In this document: positions 11,861 through 23,363 of the stretch, piece after piece
Layout of the letters: each line of letters starts with the position of its first letter
Position numbering within the stretch: position 1 is the stretch's first letter
Assembly (NCBI GenBank): GCA_021186555.1
Contig: JAJKFL010000005.1
Coordinates: 27,406,635 to 27,470,634, forward strand
Length of the DNA stretch: 64,000 nucleotides
Reading direction: 5' to 3'
DNA from: Reticulitermes speratus
Taxonomy: Eukaryota; Arthropoda; Insecta; Blattodea; Rhinotermitidae
Notes under the pieces: model-generated
What the model saw: the letters and a program-made list of their open reading frames with translations, nothing else
Database searches by the model: none
What the model was told of the DNA's origin: nothing
Translations under genes and position numbers: made by a program

Positions 11861-13005
11861 GGTGTGCAGACCGTTAATTCAGCGGATAAAGCCGAGCTCC
11901 TTGCCCACCACTTTGAACGGATACATCACCTTAACTTGGACCTAGGCACGGCCAATCACCCCCACATTTTCAATCGCATGGTGGGGAAATTTTTTCAATC
12001 GCCTCCCCCCCCCCCCCCCCCCCGATCCCTGCCCCCGATGAAACAAATCTCACAAGTCCCGCTGAGCTCCGACTTTTGATTCAGTCCCTCAAAACTAAAT
12101 CCGCCCCTGGAAATGAGTGTCTCTCGGCCATAATATTACGGCACCTCTCTCGTAAAGCTCTTACCCACCTAACTCTCCTTTTTAATCACATTCTGATATT
12201 TGGATACTTCCCCACTGCTTGGAAATCCGCCAAGGTCATCCCCATCCCAAAACCCGGTAAATCACCATCTGACCCCTGTTCCCACAGACTCATCATATTT
12301 TAAGTACTTTAAACAAATTTCTAGAGCGTGTTATAGCCTACAGACTGAACCTTTTTATCCATCAGAACAACATTCTGCCCCCCGGAAAAATTTGGCTTCA
12401 GTAAAAAACATTCAACTGTCCACCAACTTGCAAGAATCGCCGATTTCATCACCCATGGCTTTAACTTTAAAAAACACACACAGGCATGGTTCTACTAGAT
12501 ATAGAAAAGGCCTATGATACTGTCTGGATTAATGGTCTCCTTTACAAACTTATACAGTGATACCTCGGCTAACGAAGGTAATTCGTTCCGGAATCACATT
12601 CGTTAGCCGAAATCTTCGTTAGCCGAAACGTGAGCAACTTTCTGCTTCCCTTGGGTTTGTCGCTTAATTTTTTTGGTTGGTGGGTCTCCCCTATGTGATG
12701 TGGTCAGCTTATTTCTTTGTCACACACATACAGACGGAAAAGATAAGCTCCTGGAATGGCCCGACCGTTCATGTTTGCTGCTTTATGTTAGCGCGAGCAT
12801 CCACTAAAACATTCGTTAGCCGAATCCATATTCGTTAGCCGAGTCCGAAAAACAGCGAAAAAAATCTTCTTTAGCCGAAAAATTCGTTAGCAGGGTCACT
12901 CGTTAGCCGAGGTATCACTGTATTACTATATATTAACCTACATCATACATTAAGATTCGTTTCGTACCTCACAGAGAACACAATATGTTTCTATTAGAAA
13001 GACCA
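11861..13005 (+). mobile_element. Jockey-like non-LTR retrotransposon remnant, split by a MITE
   Basis: Translated fragments match the reverse-transcriptase region of jockey-type LINEs: an AHHFERIH segment, IQSLKTKSAPG near 12076, a segment containing FPTAWKSAKVIPIPKPGK near 12215-12262, then DIEKAYDTVW near 12498. Frames shift between fragments and a C homopolymer interrupts the first. After the MITE at 12555-12920, RT-like sequence resumes (SYLTENT), so the MITE entered an existing copy. Palm-domain catalytic residues downstream are missing. It is a dead copy. Confidence 0.75.
12555..12920. mobile_element. Tigger/pogo-like MITE
   Basis: 366 bp with perfect 21-bp terminal inverted repeats starting CAGTGATACCTCGGCTAA and flanked by TA on both sides (12553-12554, 12921-12922), as in Tc1/mariner-superfamily elements. 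There is no ORF. The TIR motif TTCGTTAGCCGA recurs inside the element in both subterminal regions. Confidence 0.85.
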
Positions 13006-13869
13006 GTCGATAAGGCTGTATGGAGAAACGACTGCTATTAATAGTAAGAATCATACGGAACACATAAATGCACTATGTGGGCACAATTTAGACTTTCAGT
13101 TTTAAAGCTGGAGTTACAAATATCAAACCACTAGGCTTTGACGGGGTAATGGACTTGAAGGAACGTTCGTAAGCAAATATTTTGTCAAGAGGTCTTCAGC
13201 GGAGGTACAGCGGTCGAAGTGAGACTTAAATTAGTGGCGAAGGTTATGAAAGACTGTAGCCACACCTCCACATAAAGGCCAAAGCTCACAGTGGACTGCA
13301 GCATCAGTCTGTTGACCTTTATGGGTCTATGTGTAGAGGGATGAAAATACATTCTGCCATTAAAATAAGGTCACTCTGCTGGGATGTAAAGAGTATAATT
13401 CTATAAACGAGACTCTGACGACCGAGTCATAGAAACCATTATGTAGACTAACATTCCATACAGAATAAGACTTGGAGAGTTCACGGGGACTAAACTGATA
13501 TAATCTTGATCTGAATGTCCGAGGTTCCACTACGTTGTATTTAGGCAATAATTGAGGAAATGCCGCTACTTAGTTCAGCCAGATCGAGTGATGGTGGTAT
13601 AAATATTATGTGGGACTAAGGCTAAATGTGGTTTTTATTTTTAGGTTGAATTTTTTTTATTTACTTTTTGATATTTCCGAATAACCACTCCAAGACTCGA
13701 CAACCCATTGAAGTACAATGTTACAGCGTAAAGTACAAACAGGAATGATTCCCTAAATAGCATTAATCGATCGGTCTTTGCAAAGGAGACGCACTGTATT
13801 TTCTGTGATGTGGGAAATGACCTTTTAAATGTTATGTACACCAATTTGTTGCTTGAGACGATTTAATCG
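13006..13869. other. No gene recognised
   Basis: Mixed-composition DNA with no convincing coding segment. A weak self-complementary stretch around 13264-13345 (cacataaaggcc versus gacctttatg) is the only structure noted. Confidence 0.4.
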
Positions 13870-14102
13870 ATCTAACACATTTCTTTTCTGCGCCCAGGTA
13901 ATTCCCGCATGAAAAGCCACACAGTATTCACCTCCACTGAACGCGAGCGACATCCGGGAGGGGAAACTCAAAGAATACACACAATATTTTCAACTAGGAG
14001 ATGATGAGAGAAGCTGCCTTGGCACGAAAATTCACACGGGGATCCACCCGTTGCACTGCGAGCGGCCAGCAGCTTCCACATTGCCAGGAATACCCACAGC
14101 TG

Positions 14103-14163
14103 TGACGTCAGGACTACTCGCCATGGGCGTTTACAGTGACGTCACGAACATTGAGTGACGTCC
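14103..14163. promoter_or_regulatory. Cluster of three CRE-like sites
   Basis: TGACGTCA occurs at 14103-14110 and 14137-14144, with TGACGTCC at 14156-14163, inside a locally GC-richer stretch (about 13890-14200). TGACGTCA is the consensus for CREB/ATF-type bZIP factors. The nearest gene start on the plus strand is the ZAD zinc-finger gene, 2.7 kb downstream, which could have an unseen 5' noncoding exon. Regulatory function is inferred from motif density only. Confidence 0.4.
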
Positions 14164-14207
14164 TCGTAGCGTGCTTTGTTCCACGTTTAGCATCCGCACT
14201 CACTTTT

Positions 14208-14238
14208 ACACACACACACACACACACGCACACACACA
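14208..14238. repeat. (CA)n microsatellite
   Basis: CA dinucleotide run with one CG interruption. The TH-repeat reading frames across it are not genes. Confidence 0.9.
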
Positions 14239-14590
14239 GAGTGTGCAACACAAACACAAATTTGCAAAAGAAAATGTTAGTGCAACAGCGACGATCCAAA
14301 TCAGCGCAGCGACGTTTCTAGGGGCACGGCTGCACATTAAGAATTTGGGCCCACGCTAGGCTGACCATACGTCCCGTTTTGAACGGGACAGTACCGTTTT
14401 ATTTATGTGTCCCGGCCGTCCCGTCGTTTTAGTAAAAATGCCATTTTTTTCCCCGTTTTTTATAAAAACTTTAAAATATGCTTAAATATTGGTCAGTCAT
14501 AACATACAATCAAGTTTGCATCAATGGCTGCTATTGTAGGTACCAGTCATTCGTGTAACCATCGGTAGAGGCGCGTTGATCGAGATCGAC

Positions 14591-14652
14591 AATCTCTACT
14601 ACTACTACTAACTACTACTACTACTACTACTACTACTATACTACTACTACTT
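14591..14652. repeat. (CTA)n microsatellite, left part
   Basis: CTA/ACT trinucleotide run directly left of a SINE. The same trinucleotide resumes on its right at 14941-14983, so one microsatellite was probably split by the insertion. Confidence 0.85.
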
Positions 14653-14940
14653 GTGGGCCGGGTTAGTGTAGTCGGTATAGCGACCGCTACGGCTGGACGG
14701 TCCGGGGATCGAATCCCGGTGGGGGCGAGGTTTTCCGCACCCGTCCAGACCGGCCCTGGGGCCCACCCAGCCTCCTATACAATGGGTACCGGGTCTCTTT
14801 CCCGGGGGTAAAGCGGCTGGGGCATAGAGTTGACCACCCACGCTCATCTAGTGCCAGAGTTAAAGAAAGAGTAAAGCTATACCTCTATTCCCCCTCTGGG
14901 CCTTCATGGACCGTTCTAGGGAGAACTTTACCTTTACCTT
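14653..14940 (+). repeat. SINE family 1, reference copy in this window
   Basis: The tRNA-derived head has exact pol III promoter boxes: TAGTGTAGTCG (box A, 14664-14674) and GATCGAATC (box B, 14707-14715). A ~200-bp body contains the CCCGGGGGTAAAGCGGC segment and ends in (TTTACC)n. Other copies in the window are at 3282, 6070, 10310, 26955, 27280, 43749 and 48801. Confidence 0.85.
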
Positions 14941-14942
14941 AT

Positions 14943-14983
<41 letters not shown>
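14941..14983. repeat. (CTA)n microsatellite, right part
   Basis: Continuation of the CTA run interrupted by the SINE at 14653-14940. Confidence 0.85.
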
Positions 14984-14999
14984 TTATGTGTTGGTCTTT

Positions 15000-16780
15000 T
15001 GTATTGTGTTTCGTATTTTTGTGTTTGTGCTGGCTTCTTAATTGGCACTTGTGCTGTTGAGTCAGAACGTTAATACGCAATTACTGAATTGATTGAGTCG
15101 AATTTAATCATTATATTTTGACACTCAAATATTGCCCACGGGTTTGGCAAATAGTAATTTAAAACATATTCGCATCCATACAAAATACGTCAGAGTTTTT
15201 GTTGTTGTTGTCGTGTTTTAGTATTATTTGACATCCTATTAGCAAAATTTGTAACTGTATATTGAAAGCAAACAATTTTGCATGTATAAGATTTCTTTCG
15301 GTTTAGGTGTCATTGACGGCGCTGACGACCTAACGTGAATTACACTTGTCTTCCTTGTCATTTTGAGTCTGATTGTGAAAACTGTAATGCCTTTCTTGAA
15401 AATAGGTCACAAATGTAAGCATCTTCATTCTTCATATAAATTCATATTTTTCTCTGACTAATTATTTGTAAGACTATTTGAAATACTCTCGTGTTAATGC
15501 TAGAATACTCTTAACAATTGATCTGTGTTTTCTTTAAAGAAGAATGTAGAAACAAACACATTTCATCTCGTGTTCAGATGAAAATTCTCTCAATACGTAT
15601 TTTAAGTTTTCCCCCGAAATTCAACAGTTCATGCCTACTTTTCATGGGCACAGGCTGGTGAAAACAAAAACAGACAAAACATAAGTGATTCTTTTCCGTT
15701 TTCTCTGTGATTTACCATGCCATGATGGAAAATGTAAAAATTTATCAAAACAGCTGCGCACAAATCACGGCCACTTATAAAGACAAATCTGTCTGTGTGC
15801 AGACTATGAAGGCATATGGGTGAATGGAGTAACACTTCCATCAAATTTTTAAGTACAGCATTAGAAGGTGTGTGGTCGGTTTTACACCCGGCTGATTTGT
15901 CCCCCAAAAGAGAGATGGTGGGTGAGTCCCAGAGCCCGTCTGGACGCTTTGGAGAAGAGAAAACCTCCAAACTTTAACTACATTTCCTTGGTTGTCCAGC
16001 CCGTGGAATAGTCACCACGCTGTCTAGAATACCTTGGCCTCTCATATTGTTATTAATTTTATACTTTATTTCCAGATATATATGCCTGAATATTAGTGTA
16101 CTAGAGAAAACCCACGTCCCTTAAATAGGATATTTATGTGGGGGCGGAATTTATTATTTACTTCGATATACCCGGGTTCGCTCAAGGGAAGAAAGCTGTT
16201 ATCTTACCTGGCCAATTTTAATTAGAAGGGAAAAAGCTTGCAGCATAATTCATAAGAGCGTATTTACCATTTGCATGTTTGAACATTATACTTCAGTTTT
16301 GGTTGTCTCAGATTTAACCCCGAACCTTCAATACCACAATTCCTTTTCTGGTATCCTACTTTGAACGCAGTTAGAGCGAACGGGGTCAAGTACCCGTTAC
16401 CTGGGTGAGTCATTCACTGTGGTTACAAAGGAAATTATGCTGAAGTTGTTGTTGTGTTATGTAATGATCTGCATATTTCTCGCTTATCTCAAGAGCAGGC
16501 TAAGGGAAATCCGAAGGGAACTCCCGAGCGGAATTCCCACCCATGCTCTGTTCAATGTGTAAGAGTTAGTGAAAATCATGACGTATGTATTGCCAACATT
16601 TGCCTTTTATTACCTCTATTCCTACTATACATATTATACTAATTCTTCTAAAGGAAGCAATAAAAGTAGTTGAATTTGAATTTTTATTTCACGGCCTTTA
16701 TAATAATCACAAAGCAGTTAACCATATTTCGAAAGTCGTAAACACACTAAGTTTATTATACGAGGCCTGTAGGGATTTTG
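15000..16780. other. No gene recognised; one very degraded SINE-like patch
   Basis: No supported coding exon. About 15880-16030 vaguely resembles a reverse-oriented family 1 SINE (a 'tccagcccgt' head and 'gcccgtctgga'), but too weakly for a firm call. The 5' noncoding part of the ZAD zinc-finger gene could lie here. Confidence 0.35.
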
Positions 16781-16843
16781 AATTCATATGTTGGTAGACC
16801 ATTCCAACTCGTAGTAAAAACGAATGAATGGCCGTACAACAGC

Positions 16844-19118
16844 ATGCATTCGGTTTACAACATGGACTACGAGATGAATCAGTGCTGTCGTATATGTGCC
16901 CAAAAGACCAGCGCATTGATTTCTGTATTCGGAGAAGAAGGATTATTCAGACAATTGATGTTGAAACTGAAGTACTGTCTCCAAATAATTGTAAGTACAA
17001 TATACTTTGTATTTGAACAGGTTCTGTTCTATTCAGCGGTAAACTTGAATTCATAAAAATATTGCTACAATGTTTACCTTAAATTACAGTTTCTGTAATG
17101 TTGGTAATTAAATCTGCTTCGTGTTAGGTCCTGGAACGAGATGACTTGCCTACAACAGTATGCTGGAACTGTGTTGCTAAGCTTGAAGTTTGTTATGAAC
17201 TAATACAAGAATGCATAAGGGGGCAAAATGTTTTTCGAAGACAAATTTTCAGTCACCATATGCCACTGAACTGGAAAGAAAAAGAGGTAATCGCTATTAA
17301 ATTTTTAATTTCATTATCATTTATGTCAACAAGTGTTATTAAAACTGTTCTGACTAAATATAGCTTTCATTTGCTGTTTCACCAAATTCAGATTTTATTT
17401 GTAATGACCCAAGCAAATGTCTCCACACTTCATGCAATACAGTTTGTTACTGAATTATGAACTTAATAATGATGCAATAACAGATACAGTTGATGTGAGT
17501 CTTCTGTGTCAGTTTAGATAAGATTTTTTGTTACACTTAGCAGTCTCAAATATAATAAAGGGCTCCTCCTTAGGTGACCAAATTTTGTGACAGGTTAGAT
17601 AAACCAGTAGAGATTCAAGTCTTCTGGGATGTTATGCTGTTTTTAGGGTAAGTAGTTTCTGGTGTTTTGAAGGTACATAGTGCCTTCCTCTTCAGGGTCC
17701 AGCAGTCTGAGAATAGATAGGAGTTTGTGTCATACATAATATGAGAATGCTTTGATGGACCCAGATTTTGTTGTAAACTTTTCAGGAATACTAATTTTAA
17801 GGCACAATGCTTTCTCGCACATAATGAGTAATTTTACCACATAAAGCACAATCCCTACACATCAATAATCAACATCTAAATAATAAAATATTAGATGCGC
17901 ACATACAAAATGCATACTACTAGTATAATATTTTGACAGAAATAACACAAAAAAGGCAACACAAGAGATAGCACAACACTATTCTACTGCAGAATGTGAA
18001 ATGCCATGTGATTTAAATGATAAAATTATTTATTATAATATCATATGAAGCACTTGGAAAATGTGAATGCAGTTAAAAAAACCTCTCCTTTGAAGACACA
18101 TAGGTGACTAATAAATTTTATGTTAATGTCAATCTGATCTTGAAAAGTTTTTAAGACCCACCACTTTGAAGGGAAAGGATAGACACTTAAAGTACAACAA
18201 GCTGCAAGATAGTTGGGTGGGTCTAACATGGATACTTTGTGACAATCTCCTGACCAATAGGCGAGTGATATTTGGCGTTTTATTACCCAACAGTTGCTTT
18301 CTTGGCTCTCTCCACACCGAACCTTAGCAATACATTCCACATTTTCCTTTTCTTTTTAAAGAATCACAAATGCAGTCTTCCAAATAAAATGGTGGGTGTT
18401 AGAACATAATAATTTGCATGTACAAAGACAATTCACCCAAATTTATATTAAAGAAAATTTAGTCATTTAGAGTGTAACTGATCAGTCTTAAATTAAAAAC
18501 TTTCATTCAATGCAGGTGAAGATGGACTACAGTAAACCACAAGAATTAGCAGCTGCTGAACAAGAAGAACACGTCTATGGCAAATATCAGGACCCTGCTT
18601 CCTCTTCAGAATGCCAACCACATCACTTAGAACAGTGCCACTGTGAACAGTGTGTTTCTCAATGTGAAGGCTTGTCACTGTTAGCACAAGGTATTGACAA
18701 GAGCAGGGATGTCGGTGATGCTTCTTGCAGTGGTCCTAGTCATGTTACATTGGATGAAAAAAAAAGCTATTTACAAGGAAATTCTGAAAGTAAACAGGAA
18801 ACAGACGACAGACAGAGGCTGATACGTCAAACAAAAAAGACAGTGTGTTGTGAATTTTGTGGTAAAGTGTTCAGTCATACAGGTGATTTGAATAAACACA
18901 GACGAAGGCACACGGGTGAACGTCCATATCCTTGTCCCCAGTGTACTAAGTGTTTCAGTCATGCCAGTAACTTACTCCGTCATCAGAAGATACACTCAGG
19001 AGAGACACCATATCAATGTCCCACTTGTGCCAGAAAATTTAGTCGTAAAGACAAGATGGTTAACCATATCAAGAATTCTCACTGTAAGCCTAATCCTGAA
19101 GCACACACTTCAGCATGA
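16844..19118 (+). CDS. ZAD-domain C2H2 zinc-finger protein (three exons)
   Basis: Predicted nuclear DNA-binding regulator of the insect ZAD-ZNF class. Exons 16844-16990, 17128-17286 and 18516-19118 join through GT-AG introns, all phase 0, giving 302 residues from the first in-frame ATG. A second ATG at 16862 would give 296 and may be the true start, since ZADs often begin close to the first Cys pair. The ZAD spans roughly residues 15-92, with zinc ligands C15, C18 (CRIC) and C61, C64 (CWNC); ZADs usually mediate dimerisation. An acidic, Ser/Cys-rich linker follows. Three C2H2 fingers lie near residues 214-234, 242-262 and 270-291, with TGERPYPC and SGETPYQC linkers; the third has H-X4-H spacing. 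No orthologue can be named. It is convergent with the BABAM1 gene. Confidence 0.88.
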
Positions 19119-20700
19119 CAGTCGCTATTTATACATGAACTTTTTAATGACACTGTCAATAGCTCAGTTGGTAGAGTTGAATTATAAAATTCTAAGTGAA
19201 TATGGATATGGAATGGATGTGGAAGGAAACAGCTGTGGGCTAATATGAGGTACTATCCCAGCATGTGCATGAAGACACTGAGAAAAGCAATGAAGAGGTT
19301 GTCTGGATAACAAGTCTCCAGACTGATATTTGAAACATTTTATTCAGAAGTATTCTAGTCAAAGGATTGTGAAAGTGAGTATTCAAAGTGAGTAATTTAT
19401 TTAATTCTGCATTCTTCAACGGTGAAGTTATGCACCATAATGCTGTCCCAGTTGTGTTGACTACAAGAGAGAAAGATTCACACACTGCATAGTAAGTCTG
19501 TGAGACAAAAAAATTACCAACTGAGAAGAAAAGTTTCATTCTTCAATGCAAAGCACATGAATTGTAAATGCTGTGGGTATTACTCACGGTGCATGAAGCT
19601 GAACAGATCACCCTCAGACATTTCTACACAGAACTTGATATATCACAGCAAAATGGATAGTGAGGATAAAACACATTGTCATTAACATTTAAAGTAGTAC
19701 TATTTCTTTAGACTGTACCTACATATAACTGTTCCCTCTTACAACATTAAATTAATTATATATGTAAGATTCAAGGTGTTCATGGCCGTATGTGTGCAGA
19801 TTATGGTCTTCTGTGTTATAATAGTGTGCACTCTCATTGGTTTCTATAAACGTTTGGAATGAACATGGTGTCATCATCTCCATTTGAAATTAGCTGCGTA
19901 AAAATGCAGTACATCATACAAGCAGGTTGCAAGGAAGTCCAGTGGAGAGAGAATCTGTATACAACCTGCTCCATGTCAATGGTAAAGGTGCACAAGAAAT
20001 GTGGGGGTACAAAATGGTCCTTTTAGTGGCTGCAGTATTTCCATGACAGGATACACATGAGTGAGACATAGTAATGATGTGGGTTATGGCATCCTGCTTA
20101 ATGACATCCTGACTAGTAAATCCAGGTGGAGGGATTGGCTCATAAGGGAAGTGCTCAACATAGATCTCTGTCCCAATAACAAGAGCCGGGATTCTCCTTA
20201 ACCAGGTCAAGACATCTCTTGTTCACATAGTGAAGGAAAGGGAGAAGTCTCTCCAAGGACAACATATCAGCTCTTATCCATGGTCATTTCCACCTAAGAC
20301 GTTAATCCTCCACCTGGGCTCCTACAAAGAAAAGCTGGGTCTCATTTTAGAATACTCACCCACTGTGGTCTTGACAAGGGCCAACTATTTTCTGTTACTA
20401 TTCCATGTCCCTCTTATTACAGGAATACTGTGGCCCCACAAGGGCCTTCTTGTATCTTCACCTTTCCTGTGTACTGTGCCATTGGCCTGGACACTGTTCT
20501 ATCTCCTAGCCTTCTCCCAAGGCCCTTCCGTATAAGCCAGCCTAGGTAACTGCCTACATTCATAACCTACACACTTTGACCCTGAAGATAGCAGCAGAAT
20601 GCTCCTCCAAAACATTCATAGCAACTGATTAGACTACACAGCATCACAACTCTGCATACCATATTCAAAATTAATTATATTTTATTAACACGAATACATC
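19119..20700. other. Intergenic; no gene, degraded repeats only
   Basis: This includes the probable 3' noncoding region of the ZAD zinc-finger gene. Around 19158-19205 a tRNA-like box A (TAGCTCAGTTGGTAGAGT) is followed by a small GAAT/ATTC stem-loop, but I see no box B, so it is at most a SINE or tRNA relic. The 19914-20540 stretch has fairly long open frames in both strands without recognisable domains. Confidence 0.4.
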
Positions 20701-20723
20701 AGCTGGTGCGCTAGTGGTATCAA

Positions 20724-20899
20724 AGTTATGGTCTTCGGGGATGTCATCATACAGTTTGGTTCATACATCCCACAGTTTCAAAGGAAGCTGCAGTCTTCAC
20801 CTTCTGATTACCCTGAAGATGAAGGCAGCCTGTTCCTCCAGAATGTGGGCACAGATTTACAAGACTATATGATGTCACACTGCAGAAGACTGTAATCTT
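20724..20899. mobile_element. Fold-back MITE-like element (GTCTTC..GATGT termini), copy 1
   Basis: The left end (TTATGGTCTTCGGGGATGTC) is matched in reverse complement by the right end near 20870-20899. The element is about 176 bp. A second full copy is at 28905-29082, with related half-copies near 10880, 17605 and 41715. It has no ORF. Confidence 0.5.
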
Positions 20900-21059
20900 A
20901 ATATACACTAGTATGAGAACGTCAAGTCTCACCTGATGACATTAATTTGGTGAATACATACATACCATAAATAAAAGACAGAAACTCTTTATCAGAGGCT
21001 GGTACAGAGACTGACTTTCACAAAGAAGTGCAAAGAAAACTTCAAAATATGTTCATGCC

Positions 21060-21485
21060 TCATCATCAAAATGCAGGACAAAATCACAGCATAATGGAAA
21101 TATATCTTTCGGAAATGTAGCAAAGGTAAAATATCTGACAACTGCAGAAACTTGTCAAAACTACAATCATGAAATTAGAAGATTACATACAAGGAATGCT
21201 TTCTGCATTCAGTTCAACATCGTTCATATTCCTGTCAGAAAAAGAGAAATGCCCTGTAATTTTAACTAGTGTTTTATATGCATGTGAAACACAGGTTCTC
21301 AATATCAAGGAAGAACAGATGGAAAATGTCTGAAAACAGGGTGTTGAGGAAAATACTTGTACCTAAGAGAGTTAGATGTATCAGGAAGACAGGAGTTTTA
21401 TAATGTCTATTCTTGAGCCAATATTACTGTTATCACATCAAACAGGATAAGATGGCAGGACGTGTGGCACACAGGTAGATGAGAA
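21060..21485 (+). mobile_element. RTE-like LINE remnant (3' end of RT ORF)
   Basis: A degraded translation recalls the C-terminal end of RTE-type reverse-transcriptase ORFs: VLYACETQ near 21271, then a K-E-E-Q patch, then an E-N-V..N-R-V-L-R-K-I-like stretch and a final 'GHVAR'-like region near 21450. Several stops and shifts are present. Assignment is by remembered family pattern. Confidence 0.5.
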
Positions 21486-23363
21486 ATCCATACAACATTC
21501 AGTATCAATATCCAAGGGAACAGACTGCCTAGGCAAGACTAGACATAACATGATACCGTATTTACCTGAAATCCAAGATGGCTCTAATCTTAGGACAACC
21601 CCCCAGATGAAACACGTCTGCCAAGGGAAAATATATTTATCCAAATCTAAGGTGCCCCCCCCCCCCAAATAAAACATCTGCTAAGAAAAAAATATACTAT
21701 TAATTTCATACACTAAATCCACAAAGTATGTCAGATTCTATCTACCTTTACCAATCAGTGTCACTGTCTCCAACTTCACAGTCACTGCCTTCATCTTCCT
21801 CACACTCACTCCTAATATTCCCATCCTCTTCACTGCCATTCCACAATATATCATTGTCAGTCCCATCCACTGCATTACAGCACTTCTTAAAACCCTTCAC
21901 AATCATTTCTGGTGAGATACACTGCCATGCTGTTATGATCCACATTGACAAAATAATACATTTATATTTCTTGGTTTATAAACTTACTTGAACCCATGAA
22001 GATTCACAATTTTCTCCACAGGCGGTGTTAAGAATTTTAAAATATATGTGTTCTGGATTTTTGTGTTGTGTCTGTGGTCTGATCAGTCTGAGTTCATGGC
22101 TCATTTTATTGTTTTTAATTTGTGGATTGGTAAAGGCTTTATTGTTGAGTCTTGTAGTTAATTATTAATTTTTCAGTAGCCATTTTCCTGTTACTACCCT
22201 TGGACTAGATCTGTTCTCAGGTGCATATCTTAAAACATTTACTGTTTCTGTGGTGCCCAGTGACAGAGAAAAGCTCGATCTAAGGAGTCCACAGGGTTAG
22301 GTGCTTCTTTGTCTGAAGACAGAAACAGAGCTGGCTTCTGAAGCATCATGCTTCTTTAAAAAATTGAACAATGACACAGTCCAAAAGAAGAAGATTGTGT
22401 CAGTTCACTTTAGTCATGCTCTGTTCTCTCTTTTGTCTACACGTGATGATTTGGCCATGCAGGCCTTGGTTTCACTGTGCATGGTCCAGTTCAGAGCAGT
22501 CTGGTTTGGTGTGGTCCAGTTTGGCACTTCATACGTGAATTTAAGATAACCTCACATATTGAAGCACACAATTTTAGGTAAAAAATCTCGTCTTGCATTC
22601 TAGTAAATACGACAATATTTTGCATCTTCAAGAGGCTGCTTGTCCATATAAATGCTGAATTCAATTGGTTCAGTATGGAATTAAGTGGTGAGGAGACTCT
22701 TATGAATACAACAGGCCTAATGAACCTCTAGACTGCATAAATGGGAGGGAAATTTTTGACTTGCTGAATGATCATCACCCTCTCAAGAAGAACCTTGTTC
22801 CACTAGTTCTCAAATGTTATGACAATAGTGTGTAAATGCAACAAGTATGAGATTATTCTAAATAATAATGAACATAAATATAAAAATGCATGTGTTCTAT
22901 TTTACAAGAGAAGATACAAAGCAATGTAGACTATTCATAGTCCTGTTTATCAGCCATTTGGGAGACTAAAGAAAAACAATATAAAGTGGCCAGATCTGAA
23001 CTTACAAACTCCTAGAAGAAATTACATTGTTCTATGTACCACTTTATGTTGCACAAGTAACAGAAGTTAAGACATCTGACACTGTAGCTCAACCAGACCT
23101 CTCAGATTGCAGGTTTCATCAATCAACAAATTATAAAGAACAACATTGTGATACATATCTCTTCTTAATTGTGAAAATTTCAGTCTTCATAACTTAGTGG
23201 TTGTATTCTAATATATATACCAATACAATTACAAATGAATGGCATAATAATGACTGCATTACTTAAAGTAATTAACATTCCACACTGACAGCATAACCAT
23301 GCATTTTTTGTAACAAACACCATACGTGATACCTGTCTTCCTACGTAGCATGTATACCTTTAC
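21486..23363. other. Intergenic; no gene recognised
   Basis: Contains a short C homopolymer near 21656-21666 and AT-rich DNA. It lies between the convergent ZAD and BABAM1 genes and should hold the 3' noncoding region of BABAM1. I did not find an AATAAA on the minus strand within 350 bp of that stop codon. Confidence 0.4.

Noticed and set aside
14136-14321. ORFs across the (CA)n tract on both strands
   Set aside because: Simple-repeat translations (TH/CV runs) only.
14361-14460. Old DNA-transposon fragment with 'ccatacgtcccgttttgaacgggacag'
   Set aside because: It looks repetitive and partly self-complementary, but I could not define ends, duplication or family.
19158-19205. tRNA gene suggested by TAGCTCAGTTGGTAGAGT and a following stem
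   Set aside because: No box B, no T-arm and no acceptor stem pairing; at best a relic.
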